A stretch of DNA of 64,000 nt from Acanthacorydalis orientalis (GCA_034766995.1 CM068314.1:31931208-31995207); one strand, 5' to 3'. Positions 36,640-50,064 are shown, counted from the stretch's first letter. The notes: generated by a model not told the origin, from the sequence alone. Numbers and translations are program-made.

Positions 36640-36975
36640 AGAGACAGGAAGAATAAAACAAAGGTCAGGAGTGTGGAAATGAAGATCTTAAGATCCATCT
36701 CAGGATTAACACTTCTAGACCAGCAAGGAAGTGAATATATAAGAGGAGGAGGAGATAGACCAAGACTAGGAGAAAGGAGTGGAACAGCCATGTGAATGGG
36801 TTGGGAGAAGAACGATTTGCACGCATTTGTAAAAATGGAGGACCTTTGGCAGAGAGATTACCTGAACGATCATCTAAGAGATGGGCACAGAGCTAGAAAT
36901 CCGCATCCAACGAGCTCCATTGAGAGACAAATCAACAGGAGAATAAAGTTCTAGTTTAATAATAAGAAGAATAAG
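36640..36975 (+). mobile_element. Non-LTR retrotransposon 3' end, plus strand, decayed
   Basis: Across shifted frames the C-terminal tail of a LINE polyprotein can be read: MKILRSISGLTLLDQQGSEY, then RRRWNSHVNGLGEERFARIC, then a PERSSKRWAQS block. After the coding tail comes TTTAATAATAAGAAGAATAA at 36955-36974, a typical short-repeat LINE 3' end. It belongs to a different subfamily from the 4.3-kb and 60.2-kb fragments. The sequence between it and 37.7 kb is AT-rich with no gene. Confidence 0.55.
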
Positions 36976-37689
36976 ACAATTTTTAACTATAAAATTGAAA
37001 TTCGAGTTATTAGATTCAAAAGGACTGAAGATTAATGAAGATGCTTTAGATTGTGAACTTTGATATGCCCATTTTTTAAAGATTTTCATTTGTCTTACAA
37101 GTATCGATTAGACTTACATATTTTAACTACATTTAAGTCTTTACAGAAGCGGAATTCTATGATTTTAAAATGAATTGAGAGTCGTAAGGCTATTGGTTAT
37201 TGTGGTATTTGCAAATAAGAGTAGTTAATTTCTTGAGAAGTTTATTTGAAAAAGTCTCTGTTATAGTTAGAGTATACATGGTTTATGATGTGTTTAAATT
37301 CAGTTAGGATCTTTGATATTATCGATTTTCAAAAAGAAAATATTTGAAATAATTCTTATGTCTGTAATTTAATGAAGTTTTAAAACAATCAATTAATCAA
37401 AAAGGGATTTAGAAGAGATCCTGAAAAATAATGAAATAGCTAATGGCATAATCACATTTGAAAATATATTTTTAGTGTTACTAACTGTTAAGCAACTGAT
37501 TGAAAGTAACTTTTGGAAAATATAATTTTTCACAATAAATATTTATACATCTAGTAAAATCAACTTGATGTAACTCTCTTGATAATATTATAAAACTATT
37601 TTTTCGATGTATCTTAACAAACATGCACTACAGAATATTAAAAACTTGAATTATCATGATCGGTACGATTACGAAACATTACATAATGA

Positions 37690-37945
37690 AACCTTTTTCT
37701 AAACTCTTCCAAATGCAATACAGTATGACTATCTCTCTTTTTCACAGATTTCTAATAGATTTTCTTATATATTTATTCTGCGAATTGATCTTTTCCGCGT
37801 CTTTTTGATATTTATCGATTCCTAGTTTACATTTTCTATTTCTTCTTGTTTTATTTCCATTTAAGACTCCTTACAGTTATTTTTATATCTGTAACGCTTA
37901 TACCTGTTTAGTAAATTTGATCTCTTCGTATTAATAATACATCCC
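37690..37945 (-). mobile_element. Non-LTR retrotransposon fragment, same tail as 4.3 kb
   Basis: The plus-strand sequence from about 37735 to 37920 aligns with 4430-4640 (shared words TTTCCATTTAAGACTC versus TCCCATTTCAGACTC, and ACATCTGTGACTCCTGT versus ATATCTGTAACGCTTAT). On the minus strand it reads ESINIKKTRKRSIRRINI, the counterpart of EPMNIKRPRKKPMNKWNK. It is heavily mutated. Confidence 0.5.
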
Positions 37946-38104
37946 TGTTTCTCTGTGTTATCTGAAGAAACTGAATTATATTTTTTACATAGGTAATGAT
38001 GTGTAGAATACATTGAAATAATATTCTTCGCATTATACAATTTGGAATGTTTAATTTAAATATATTTTTCTTATTTCGTTTTGTATAACTTCGTATTTTA
38101 CTGT

Positions 38105-38109
<5 letters not shown>

Positions 38110-38173
<64 letters not shown>

Positions 38174-38174
38174 A
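38110..38174. repeat. (TA)n microsatellite
   Basis: TA tract 260 bases upstream of the candidate TATA box. Confidence 0.95.
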
Positions 38175-38219
38175 TGTTCATACGTACAGTAAATGCGTTT
38201 TTAATTTCGTCTCGATATC

Positions 38220-38441
38220 CTCACGTTAAAAGTAGCACCGAATGAATTAAAACGTATGCAACAATCGGTCTAAGATTACCATCTCCCACCTGTTCGAGAG
38301 AGCGCTTGCGCATTGCCGACGGCGGCCGCAGCCACGGCAACTGTCACTACACAGAACGCAACCCCACTCTTTCACTACACTATCTATATTCATTTTTAAC
38401 GTGTATAAGAGCCACGGTAGCAACCCCTAGTTCACAGTCCG
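38220..38441 (+). promoter_or_regulatory. Core promoter and proximal region of the 38.4-kb gene
   Basis: The most GC- and CpG-rich stretch in the window (around 38310-38340). A TATA box TATAAG lies at 38404-38409. An initiator-like TCACAGT lies at 38432-38438; with the A at 38434 as +1, TATA begins at -30. ACAGGTG, a match to the proneural bHLH site RCAGSTG, is on the complement of 38287-38293, about 145 bp before +1. TTGCGCATTG near 38305 resembles an NRF-1 half site. A focused TATA/Inr promoter suits a regulated developmental gene rather than a housekeeping one; that last step is inference. Confidence 0.6.
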
Positions 38442-38444
38442 TTT

Positions 38445-38573
38445 ATGTCGGCCGGTGTGTGTGTACGTTATGATAAAAATGGCTCGCATATACAATACGC
38501 GTATTCACTATACATGTGCTATTGTTGTGGTGTCTTGTTATGTATTTATGATGTGTTGCTGTTGTGCTGCTAG
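38445..38573 (+). other. Overlapping upstream reading frame (uORF)
   Basis: The first ATG after the predicted cap site (38445) opens a 42-codon frame that ends at TAG 38571-38573, inside the main coding frame and in a different phase. Its context (TTTATGT) is poor and it would lie only about 10 nt from the cap, so most ribosomes should pass it. It may be noise. Confidence 0.3.
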
Positions 38574-38774
38574 TGGTGCATTTGTAAGTGCTGATTCTGT
38601 GTCCAACGAGGATAACGACAGTTTGCGTGATCAAGTGACATTGTTGAGTAAACAAGTGAGTGCATTGTTGGATAGACGGCGGGAAGATTTTGAAATGATG
38701 GAAGATAGTATGAGGAAAACTTTAGCGAAGAGTCGTGAAATGGTCGCTGTTAAGGAAGAGCTCGAAGAATTGAG
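38479..38774 (+). CDS. First coding exon of a secreted coiled-coil protein (scabrous-like?)
   Basis: I start at ATG 38479 (AAAATGG, strong insect context); an in-frame ATG at 38470 is the alternative. The 98 codons encode a hydrophobic signal sequence (about residues 14-36, CAIVVVSCYVF then a Cys/Ala-rich stretch) with a likely cleavage after VSA at residue 38. An acidic linker NEDND follows, then a charged coiled coil with V53, L56, V60 and L63 in heptad positions and the phrases SLRDQVTLLSKQVSALL and EEL-EEL at the end. The exon would end after TTGAG at a GTAACA donor (38775, phase 2). If unspliced, the frame stops at TAA 38776-38778, giving a 99-residue peptide. Signal peptide plus early coiled coil is the plan of Scabrous and other fibrinogen-related secreted proteins, and the TATA promoter with a proneural E-box fits, but no fibrinogen domain exon is visible here. 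Secreted coiled-coil exon: fairly sure. Identity: weak. Confidence 0.6.
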
Positions 38775-39577
38775 GTAACATATTCATTTTTTTCATACAA
38801 CGCACTTGTACCGCTTTTCAACTTCTAAACATGTACCTCACATTTTTTCATATTTTTATAGACGTCTTACGCTGAATACTAATAATTTTCTTATTGTAAA
38901 TAAATAATTTTTTATGCACTGAACTATTCACAAATAAAAATATATTGTACATGTACATTTACCTTTTGTTAATAATGAATTATTTATAATTGCTTTTTCA
39001 ATATAAATAAACATTGTGTACTGATTATTATGAAAACTTGTATAAAAAAACTGGTGATATATTTCAGAATAAATAATATTTTTTATGATTATAGCATTAT
39101 AAACTTTTAAATATATTGTTTATATATATATATATATGATAAAAAAATATTTCTTATTACTAATATTCCTATAACGTATTCTTATGACGTTTGAAATATT
39201 TATATTACCTTAGAATTTTTATTGTGTCAAATACTTAGTCATTAAAAAGAAACAATTGTATTAAAATTCAAAACCTAGTTTATTTTATATAAAAATAATT
39301 ACCAAGAATCAGCTCAAGGACATTTTATTTAAAATTACTATATTAATATCAGATCAGGAAGATAATTACGGAAACCTGGTTGGTCGGTATTCGTTTATTA
39401 ACAGAGGTAAAGATAATAATCCACAATCTCATACCTTTAAGACATTTCCTGTATCAGTGCGTGTCTTCAAAAGTAAAAAGGGGGAAATTCGTAGAAGATG
39501 ATAATTTGTTCTTAGAAAAAGCCTTTGCCAAATGATGCGTTATCCTCATAGGATATATTTGTGTTTGTATTATTATT

Positions 39578-39638
<61 letters not shown>

Positions 39639-40105
39639 TTTAATATTTTTCAATCCTTTAAAAATTTGGAATTTATTTATTATAAATAATGGCAGTGCGC
39701 TGATAAAAATATAAATATATTACGATTATTATTTTTAATAACGTTTATATTTTTAAATAATACTTAATAATTTAATATTAGCAGAAAAGAAATAACAGTA
39801 TATAAGTAAACTATAATTAAAAAAAATGTGCTTATACAGTTTCTTAGTTGAGAAATTTGCACATGTATTTAAAATACAATATAGGAAATATTTAATCTAT
39901 TAAAATGCCTCTAACATAAACAAGATTTTATAAAAACGTATTTAAAATTTTTCGATAAATATTTGCACACAAACAATTTTTTCATTGTGTTTTATATTGA
40001 TAATGTTTTTAATTAATATTACATTTAATATTGGATTCGAACGAATAAATATTAGAAGATAATTAATCTTAAGGTAATTGGAATATTGCATTCTAAAATC
40101 ATTCT

Positions 40106-40150
<45 letters not shown>

Positions 40151-43100
40151 ACAGAATAAAAAGAGAACTTTTAACAAGTAATAGTTTTATTTTAATATGA
40201 ATGGATTATTGTGGTTTGTTAGAATATAATATATTATTATTTGAGTATGTTTTAATAAAATTATGAATTAAATAAAAAATGATAAAAGTAAAAACAATCT
40301 TAAAAACTCGAATTCTAGGGACGTTTAAAATTAGTTCGTATTTTTTTGTAAATAAAGTGCTTAAATAACAGCAAATGCAGATTATGGAATTATATATTAT
40401 TCTGCAGTAATGTGTTTATTGGAGATACGAATTAATATACATAAGAAAGCAATTTTACTAAAGAATGGCTCACAAGTCTAGCTGGTAAGAACTTTCGTCA
40501 TAATATTTAAAATTTATGTTCAAAATATTATCTAAAAAAAATATTACAAACTATTAGTGCGTACAATAACTAAATTAATATAAAATTTATAAAAAATACA
40601 CAAAATTGAGACATTTTACTAATTATTGATTCAAAATTTCTTCAATTTCTAAGAATAGCATTTGTCCTCCAAGAGTTTATTCTCAATATGATAACACTAT
40701 TACTTGGCGTTGAATATTAATTTTATAATAAATAAGAGAAATAATGTTTCTAATTAAACATTTTTCGTCTGTTATTACAATTAAAATTATTTATGTACAC
40801 TTATTGATATTGATCGATTTTCAGCAAATATTAGTTTTAGTTGATAATATTTTACCATTGAAATGTATCACCGCCTCTTTATATGTAAAAAAATGTGTAA
40901 GAAACTCAAATTATTTTGACCTTAGAAATAGAAAATTTATAATTGAAAAATAACATTTGAATATATTCGTACATATATTAAATATTGAAACAATTCGGTT
41001 ACATATTATAGTCGAATTGAAAAAATTCAGCTCATAATAAAAATACCGTTGTGCTACCGCAGAGAAATTCAAGAAGAATTAATACTTTCATTCAAATAAA
41101 TCGGTACTGCTTCATAAAATATTAAAAAGTACATATAGTGGAAAATCTTTAAAACAAAAACATACTAAATGAAAATGTCAACGTGTAAAGATGTATATTT
41201 AATCCGTTGCTGAGTTTCTATACCTTCACGTTTATAATTATATAATGAAAAAATGAAATAAAACTATTTTACATGAAAATATTTTTCATGAATATATTAA
41301 ACCGAACTCTTTTTTCGTATTTTATGTATTTTTGGTTTTTAATCATATGACATGCTGATTTTTTCATTATCAAACTTATATGGAATACATACATATATTT
41401 ATGCAATGAAATAATTTTATGTATCATACGAATTTAAATAATGAAATTAGATGAAATGTTTATAAGCATACGAATATCTTAATTAATTTTGCTTATAAAC
41501 ACAATTAAAAAGATTAAAATGTGTTCATAAAATAGTAATTTAGACAGCGTGTAATATAAGTCAGAATTCTTTAAAACGAGTTACTAGAATACATTTTTTT
41601 AATAGAAGTTTCAACTATCTACATGTAATATTTAATTTCAAATGTTTTTCTCTTATAATAATTTTCAAGGGTCGTTAAAGTTACATTTTTCAAAGTATCT
41701 AGAATGAAAAATAAATATTCTGAATAATTCTCTTTACGAATATAAACTAGTTCTGATATTGATTTTATTTTATTTTTATATGATGTTTTTTTAAAAAGAT
41801 TTGTACAATATCAATTTAATTATTTTCACAATAATAATGATTAAAAACCTGAGGGTGAAATTTTAAAAAAATATAATATAGTTTATCAATTTATTATTTA
41901 TATGTCAATTGCCCTAAGGTAAAAAAACTGAGTAAACATTGTCAGTTCATATTGAAAACGAGGCATATATGTAAACAAACACAAAATTCGATGGGGTGCA
42001 ACGATAGGAAATTAATTAATTATTTAATAATTGACATACATTTGTGCATATAAAATATGAATATATCTTAATCCAATTGTCATTGAGAACTGAAACATTG
42101 CTTCAACACAATGCAAGTTTTAAATTTTACATATGTATGAAAAATTGTTAATATTTTCATAGAACGCATATCAATATTGATATTAAAATATAAATAATAT
42201 TGCAAATAATGTATCAGAGAAAATTAAAATTTCATTCTTGCATCAAATCCATATTATTTGAAATTTTCCAATAATATTTTGATATTGAGTTTCGATTTTT
42301 GCTGTGCACGTTAATTTATATATTTTAACAAATTAAATATATTATCATTCCTCTTGTTCACTTACGATTCGTGATTGGATTGATGTATTTTCGAAATTTA
42401 ATCAATTTGAAGGATCTAGTGCTTTATTTTTTCACAAATTTCTAAAATCTTGTACGTTTAGATAATTTTTTTATTAAGTTTTTTTTATTATCTTTCTAAT
42501 ATTTTTTGGTAATACTGTGATATTTTGTATCATTTTGGTTAGAGCACAGAACTATTAAAATCAAAACAATTGATTTTTTAATTACCGGGTTACGTTCATA
42601 ATAGATAAAGGAAAAAGAATTGAGAAGAAAAGGACAAAAGCTTTAAAATCAAACTAAAGCATAAACATTAGAACATTTGTAAAATCTTAGACACGAATAT
42701 TGAAAAGTTCGAAATTATTTGCATTGGCTTCCCTTTATTGCTTTGCTTTATTCATTGTTATATACTTTGGTCCGCACTCCACTTTTTACGCAGTTTAAGT
42801 CATGTATTAAATTAAGTGGACACCTGGTGAAACCACTTTAGTAGTCAATGGAAAGTATTTTGTTCATTTTTTTTTATGTAACATGATTCAAGAAGTTATT
42901 TTATCCATTTAAAAAAAAAACAGTTTGAAAAATCATAAAAAATTATTTTAATATTATACCTTCATATATACATGCTTAAAAACATATTTATATATATATA
43001 TATATAAATCGGAATGTATAGATTTTTGAAAATAAAATATAGTATTTAAAATCGTTTAAATCACAAACCCTCATAAGTTGAGGCCAATGATCCATCGATT

Positions 43101-44042
43101 AAAAAATATGGAAAAATGTCCTTAAATTAAGAGATAATAAATATTTTTGATTGTATAATTCCATTTATTTATTAATTCATTTTCATATATACATATATAC
43201 TTTTTATAAAATTTACAACACAATAAAATTCTGATATAATGATTTTTTTATAAATAATTTCATTTTATTTATTAATTTAAATTATCTTTTTAAAACAGTT
43301 CTTTATGTAATTATATTTTATAACTCATGTAGTAATTTATATGGATTTATCACTTTTTTATTTTTAACTTTGATTTTAATAATGAACATTTTTAAGGAAT
43401 TTAAAAAATTGTTAAAATGAAAATTTATTAGGTATATTTAAAAGAAATTATATTTACTTTTCTTATATATTTCCTCATAAGCAAACTTCGGTTTTTAATT
43501 CTTTACTTGGATTTGAACTTAACAATGTGTATTTTATTTTGTTTATCTACATACTTAATATATTTTTTCTTTTATTCTTTTAAAGTATCCTTTTTGATTC
43601 ATTTCTCATTACGTATTACGAGTATAAATATTTTTCTATTTCTATATTACTATACATCATAAGAGAGCAAAATTAATAATTACTTTTTTTATATACTTCA
43701 TTGAACACAAATACAAAACTGTTATTACAAAAAAAAACATTAAAAAATTGTTTAATGCGGTATTGTATGTTGTTTCACTGAAATTAAATCATCTATTTGA
43801 GGTTAATACTAGAAAAGTGTAACATTGTATCCGGTTCTATATTTAAAATTATTAAAATTTCAATCAAATTTTCGTTTTGGATTCATAACGTGCGTTTTGA
43901 TATCAGTAACATTAACGTAATAACACTTTTTACTGTATCCTGTTTTTGTGTTAAACTAGATTTTTAAAAAAATACAAACTGAAATTTTCAGATTCGTATA
44001 ATATTTGTAGTTTGCCTGAAACAAATTGCAAACTTTTATGAA

Positions 44043-44065
44043 TCTATAAGAAAGATTCTTATAGA
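44043..44065. other. Short perfect hairpin
   Basis: Arms TCTATAAGAA and TTCTTATAGA pair perfectly over 10 bp with a 3-base AGA loop. Confidence 0.5.
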
Positions 44066-45004
44066 GTAAATAAATTCGATACTTTAATTTTGATTGAATA
44101 TACTTTTTTCAATTATTTTAAATAAAAATTAGTTTAAAAGATCCAAAATTCAATTTTCTTTTCTACTAATCTGAATATTAAACTTGATACATTAGTTTGT
44201 AAATTAGTTAATATTTTTCAAAAATAAACAAACAAACTCATCATTTATTTTGATATTTAACTATAAATAACGAATTAAATGAATTTATAATACTAATAAC
44301 ATTTTTATAATTTAAAAATTAATGTTTTATTATGAAATGATGAAATAAATTAAATTGAATTACTCATATAAAATGATTTCTACGAACAATTTCTATTAAC
44401 TCTCAATATATGTTTGATTGTCAAAATACCAACAATAATGAATTGTATTTTTATATATATTCTAGGTTAATATTTGTTCACCTTTAAAGCTTTGTTCCTC
44501 ACAAAGCAATTTTTTTCGTATAACATGTAATATTTATTGTTTGCAGCATCTAACACAAACGAAAATTATTAATATTTATTGAATGTGAGGTCACGCAACA
44601 AATCCCAAGCAATGTTTTCAAAATGGAACGAGTTGTGTTCGGAAAATATAATCCAGAAATTGTTGCTTGATATTGAATTAAATAAATATTTTTTAATTTT
44701 TGATTCATGTGTGAAATAGTAATAAACCTCTACATGAAATAGTAAATATTTAAATTAGGTACTTGTCATAAAATCTTATTATTGTTATAGTTTATGGATT
44801 TAGTGTTATGCTTTGAATTGTAATAATAATTAAAATATAAACGTTTACAGTTGTTATCGAATTAAATATTGTTGACATGAAAGTATTAAAGTAGTAAACA
44901 GGGTAATTCCGCTTTTCTATTTGGTTTTCTTGATAATAATTGATATATGCTAACTTTATGTGTATATTGAGAAAATGATTGAAATTTTATTAGCTCTTTT
45001 ATTG

Positions 45005-45048
<44 letters not shown>

Positions 45049-46330
45049 AAATATACAATTAAAAAAATATTCGATAATAAATTGAAAGTAATAACTTTAT
45101 TATGAGGAAATCCCACCAACTACTTTTTTATGCAAATAGGTATTTGTGAATAAAAATAATAGGACAATTTATCGATATTATTAAAAAATATACCGTCACA
45201 GTGTCATAGAGTCTGTAAGAAACTGTTGCGTTTTCACCAACATATCTCATGAAAAATTCATGTATCATTAACATTTCAGACCATTTAGTGTCCGTCGAAA
45301 ATCTTAACAAGATGAACTGTGTCCGCTTAAAAAATGAATTACATAAAATGGTCTGTGAATTTCGTATTTTTCTTAAAAAAATACGTCAATTAAAATTTTG
45401 TGTAAATTAATTAATTAAAAAGGATACACGGAAGAAGGCTGCAGTTCTTTCTATTTATTTTTCTTGATTTTAAATATTTATACAAAAAAATTTTGTCGGA
45501 TTTGAAATTTTGACGAGTCATTTATACAGAAATTGTTGACCGTAACACACTTTTGCAATATTTATAATTACATTACATTTATGTTGATGTATTTATGTAA
45601 CTCTTTCAAACATTCATTGAAATAATTATAATTGTTTTTCGGTTACAACAAATTAAAGATTCAATGAAATAGTTCTTCCTTTTTTATCTTATCGTGAGAT
45701 GAATATAATTTTGTATATTTAACATACCGACAATATTATTAGAGCATTGCACAATGTGATATTATTAATAAAAAAGTAGACAATTATTTTAAAAACAATA
45801 TGAATAACATGATTAAAAATATACGTTTCTTTAATACATACGTATGAAAACTTTTCTATTGAAGTTAATTGAAAATCTTTGTTTTTAAAACAGATACTAT
45901 TTTTATTTAATTATAATAACACAATTGTAGCTTTATTCACTTTTAAAACAGCCTGTATACACTGTGTGATTTCGTGATAGTGTGAAAGCTTTACAAGCTT
46001 ATGTCTCTGGAGGATAAAAAATTTAGGCATTCAAAAATAGTTCACATCATTTACAAAAAAATCTGAATGACAGATATTGTAGTACACAGGGGATGTATTA
46101 TATATGCGTGTACAAATTGTACATAAATATACGATATACATACATACATACATACGTACTTATATACATATCCATACATATATATATATATATATATACA
46201 CATACATGTCAACAAGAACCAAAGTTATAAATTCTATTTGAAGATCTATTTTTCTGTTTATTTATCTCTGCGATAAACGAAAAAATATGATGTCCATTGA
46301 ATTGTTTGAATACCAAACGAATGTAGAATA

Positions 46331-46389
<59 letters not shown>

Positions 46390-46593
46390 TAAGCAGTAAA
46401 TACAATATTTTCTACAAAAATAAATATTTTAAAAATTACTTATGTATATAGTGCGATTTTTAAACGTCCTTTGCAGTTTTTATCAGAAATGAATTTTGTA
46501 AATGTTTAATTTATGGTATCAAAACGCAGTAGTTTGTGTTAGTTTTATAAAAATGATTCAAGTAGATCCAAAAACGATAATTTTTAATTAAAA

Positions 46594-46621
46594 TATTGGT
46601 GAAATGTATATTTCACCAATA
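46594..46621. other. Short perfect hairpin
   Basis: Arms TATTGGTGAAAT and ATTTCACCAATA pair perfectly over 12 bp with a 4-base GTAT loop. Unlike the TA tracts, the arms are complex sequence. Function unknown. Confidence 0.6.
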
Positions 46622-47239
46622 ACAAAATAAACATTTAAAAGACTATTTTTTAAAATAATTTTTGCACTTTTTCCTATTTTTCCATTTCTTTAAGTACTAT
46701 TCATTTAAAGCAATATTCGTAGTTTAAAATCAATTTCGGAACAATAAGTAAATGTCCTTAATGGTATAAAACGTAATTTTATTTTCATTTAGGAGAATTT
46801 TATTGAGATAAATAAAAAATAAAAAGCATGCATTCACGAGCACTTATTTAGAGTTACTAAATGATTTAAGTATCGAATATTTGTAAAAATCACCACAAAT
46901 TATAACTCATATACTGGTAGCACTGTAATTTTGATTCGTTTATATAAATGTGAACAATCAAAAAAAAATGCAGAAATAACATTAATTAACATTTTGCAGG
47001 GAAACTCTACGTATATCTTCAAACAGCTGACAACGTATCCGGTTAGATTAAACTAGTTTTTCACAATGGTTTAATTCACTCTTATAACAAAGCTTTTTAA
47101 TATACATTCTATATTCATTAGAATATCATTAAGTAAGGTTGTTTGTGCGTTAATTGCTTAGTAACAATATGAGAACGATATATTTTGTAAATTATTAACA
47201 GAGGCTTTTACAGTAACAACAGTTCTAATTGACAATACA

Positions 47240-47770
47240 GCTTATTGTGCTGCTACACATTTATCTCGAAAATTAATTTTAGCCCAGAACCAATGAATGA
47301 TACCGTAGACATAGTTACACGAGCTTTCGGGATTGTCTTAGGACAATAGAGCACGTAGCGCGTACATTTTGATCGACTGAACAAGGATAGCATCATTCCA
47401 ATTGAATCCAACTGTTTCTAATTGAATCAAGTAAAATAGATCAACTGACAATAATTCAATTATAATAGTTCATATAGTTTCGACTGTTAATTCGTATATG
47501 CGATTGTCATGAAAACTGGTTCGACAAAACAACATGCACGCTGTACAGATTCCGAATTGTTTATTTAAACGATGATGTATGAGAAACACACGGTGTTCCA
47601 TACATCATTTGTACGATAACTAGTTAGCAATTGTAACGAAAGCAATTAGATATCTCTGGACGTGCTCGTTACTTTGTGTTTGAATTGGAGCAATTGTTGG
47701 AAGAGATTTGACAGCGAATGATGCTGTTTCGTATCTAACGATTCATTAACATACTGTACACAGTTGAACC
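47240..47770. other. GC-richer non-coding island
   Basis: Over 500 bases of complex sequence with CpGs (for example GCACGTAGCGCGTACA near 47350) and repeated CAATTGAATC/TAATTGAATC words near 47400. No open frame. Candidate conserved element inside the presumed intron. Confidence 0.4.
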
Positions 47771-50064
47771 GCGTTTGATATGTACTTTAATTAATTTTTA
47801 TATTTTGATGTTATGTTTCGGTGAAAGAAGAAATATTACTAGCAATTAAAATGTTAATTTCTGTATATTACAATCTATGTATAAGAAAATATTATTAAAC
47901 CGCAACTTAGTAACAAACTGTTTTTTAGACAACTTTAATATTAGTTTGTATGCAAATTCTCGGCTTTTACAGTGAAAACTCAAATTACATATCTGATATA
48001 AAAAGTTTATAATATATCAATTTTTTTTAATATCTTTCTAGTTTAATTATTAATTACAAATACGTGTCTATAATTACAAAAGGCAATAAAGATAAAGGTA
48101 AAATATTAGAATAGCACAATTGTTAAAAATTGTTTCTAGAAGAAACTAGGTTCACATATTTTTTTAATTTATTCTTGAAGTTCATATTAAATGTTCTAAA
48201 CGTATGAATGTAATTCATTATATACTTAATTGTCTTTGTTAGATAAACGTAGACCAACAATATCTAAGGTTGATAATTTACGTGTTCGTTAAACTGTTAA
48301 ACCTTTCTAACTGTTTAATTTTATTTTTCAAGTCTTATTTTTTAATCAATTCTCGTAATTCTCACAAGCAAATTATTTCACACACACTAATTTTCTTTTT
48401 ATCGAAATGTTCGATATTTGTTTATTGATTATATTGAGAGGCTTATTTACAAAAGCGATTCCATTGTATTGATAGCAAAAAAAAAATGTTTGCAAATATC
48501 ACACCGTTATAAAAGGTACTCAAACAATAAAAACTTTTTGAAAATTTTAATGAATATTTTAAAACTTATATATTTAATTTTAAAACTTGTTTGTGGGTCT
48601 ATGGAGAATGATACATTTGTTAAAATAAATTAATCCATAGTAATAATAACGCCATTACATTATTGATTTTTAAAAACTTTAGAAGAATTTCTATATTTAA
48701 ATAGTTTGTTTCGTTTAAAGCATGTAGGTTTTTTGTACCTGTAGTTGCATCTCATATTTTCCTAATAAATTATAGATTGTACACAGTACTGTTTTCCTCA
48801 AAAATGAATATTTACTAACAATAAGTAATATTTTTCATAACATATTATATATATATATATACAGTATGAATTATGAACCTCTTTTATATAAAAAAAATGT
48901 TATTAAATATTAAAATTTTGCAAAACCGTTATAATAATAAAAAATATTGTTGTTAATTCAATACATATTTGATTTTATTCTGAATATATACGGTGTTACA
49001 TACATAAATTCGTAACAATATATATACTTATTACCAAATGTTAATTAAAACACTAACAAAAAAAAGTTTCAAGCTATTAAAACACAAAAACAGTACACTT
49101 TTTTTCAAATTAAAACAGTTATTGTTAATTGCTTTTATAAATATTTATTTTTCGCCTGCATATAACAAATAAGAAGTTTTAATTAAATGGTCACGTACAC
49201 AACTTCACAGATTTATATTTGTTTTCTAACGTTCTGGCAGATTTCTGCGTGTAAAAGGGTATTTGTACACCGACTTTTACAGAATTGATCATCAGTCACT
49301 GTTCGTCGTGAATAATTCGGTTTCGTTGGATTGACACACCCTTTTAAGAATCACTACATCGATTAGAATTACAGTGATTTATTTCTATTTGCGCTGTTCA
49401 ATTCGTCGATTGAATTCTTTGAATAAGAAAGTTTTCGAATCAGAGTCAAAATTTCGTAATGTATTGTTTTTTCAAAATTGTTTAAAAATGTAATAAATTA
49501 TGCCAACAGTTTGTTATATTGTGTTTCATTAATTGATTCAGTTTTATTTCGGTTATATTTTTTAAGTAACTCATAATATAGTAACGAGATGTAATATAAA
49601 TTTAAATTTTTGGAAAGTAGATTCAAAGTAAATATTTAAATTTTGATTTCAATGATATTCGAAGGGATATGAGAAAATAAATAAATTATTTAAAATATGA
49701 CGACTATTTTAAATATGATTATGCGTTCACATTATACACATATCTTCATTTTTTTTCAAAAAAAAAAAGCAATTTCAGGTGTTTCGCGACTATTTTCTTT
49801 ATATTTACTTCCCATTTCCCACATTTATGATAGTAATATTCTAATTATAACATGCATGTTTACCATCTTATCCCACAAATATATTACTAAAATAAATATT
49901 TCCTAGATACATCTTAGGGATTTTTAAAAAAAGTATGTATTTAAAAAAATAAATAACAACAATACTCTAATGCATTTTTTATTTTTATCTATTCACAAAA
50001 GTAAAATATTTAGCAACGCATTTCTTTAGAAGGAAATAGATATTTAAATATTTTTAAGTAAATA
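47771..50064. other. AT-rich DNA with one complex patch
   Basis: Mostly plain AT-rich. A more complex patch at 49200-49420 contains CATCGATTAG. Short frames at 48418-48633 and 49697-49906 are low-complexity and not convincing. Confidence 0.6.

Larger units (their letters stand above)
38775..47239 (+). other. AT desert, probably first intron of the 38.4-kb gene
   Basis: Over 8 kb without a recognisable exon, TIR or island. TA microsatellites lie at 39121-39136, 39582-39636, 40108-40146, 42988-43006, 45006-45052 and 46331-46387, and a TACA/TA compound at 46128-46208. Perfect short hairpins lie at 44043-44065 and 46594-46621. Minus-strand frames at 44886-45119 and 45128-45310 have no recognisable product. 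Confidence 0.55.

Noticed and set aside
38443..38655. Minus-strand frame across the first coding exon
   Set aside because: His/Thr-rich antisense shadow; the plus strand has the TATA/initiator, Kozak start, signal peptide and donor.
45128..45310. 60-codon minus-strand frame
   Set aside because: No homology recognised and no gene context; likely chance.
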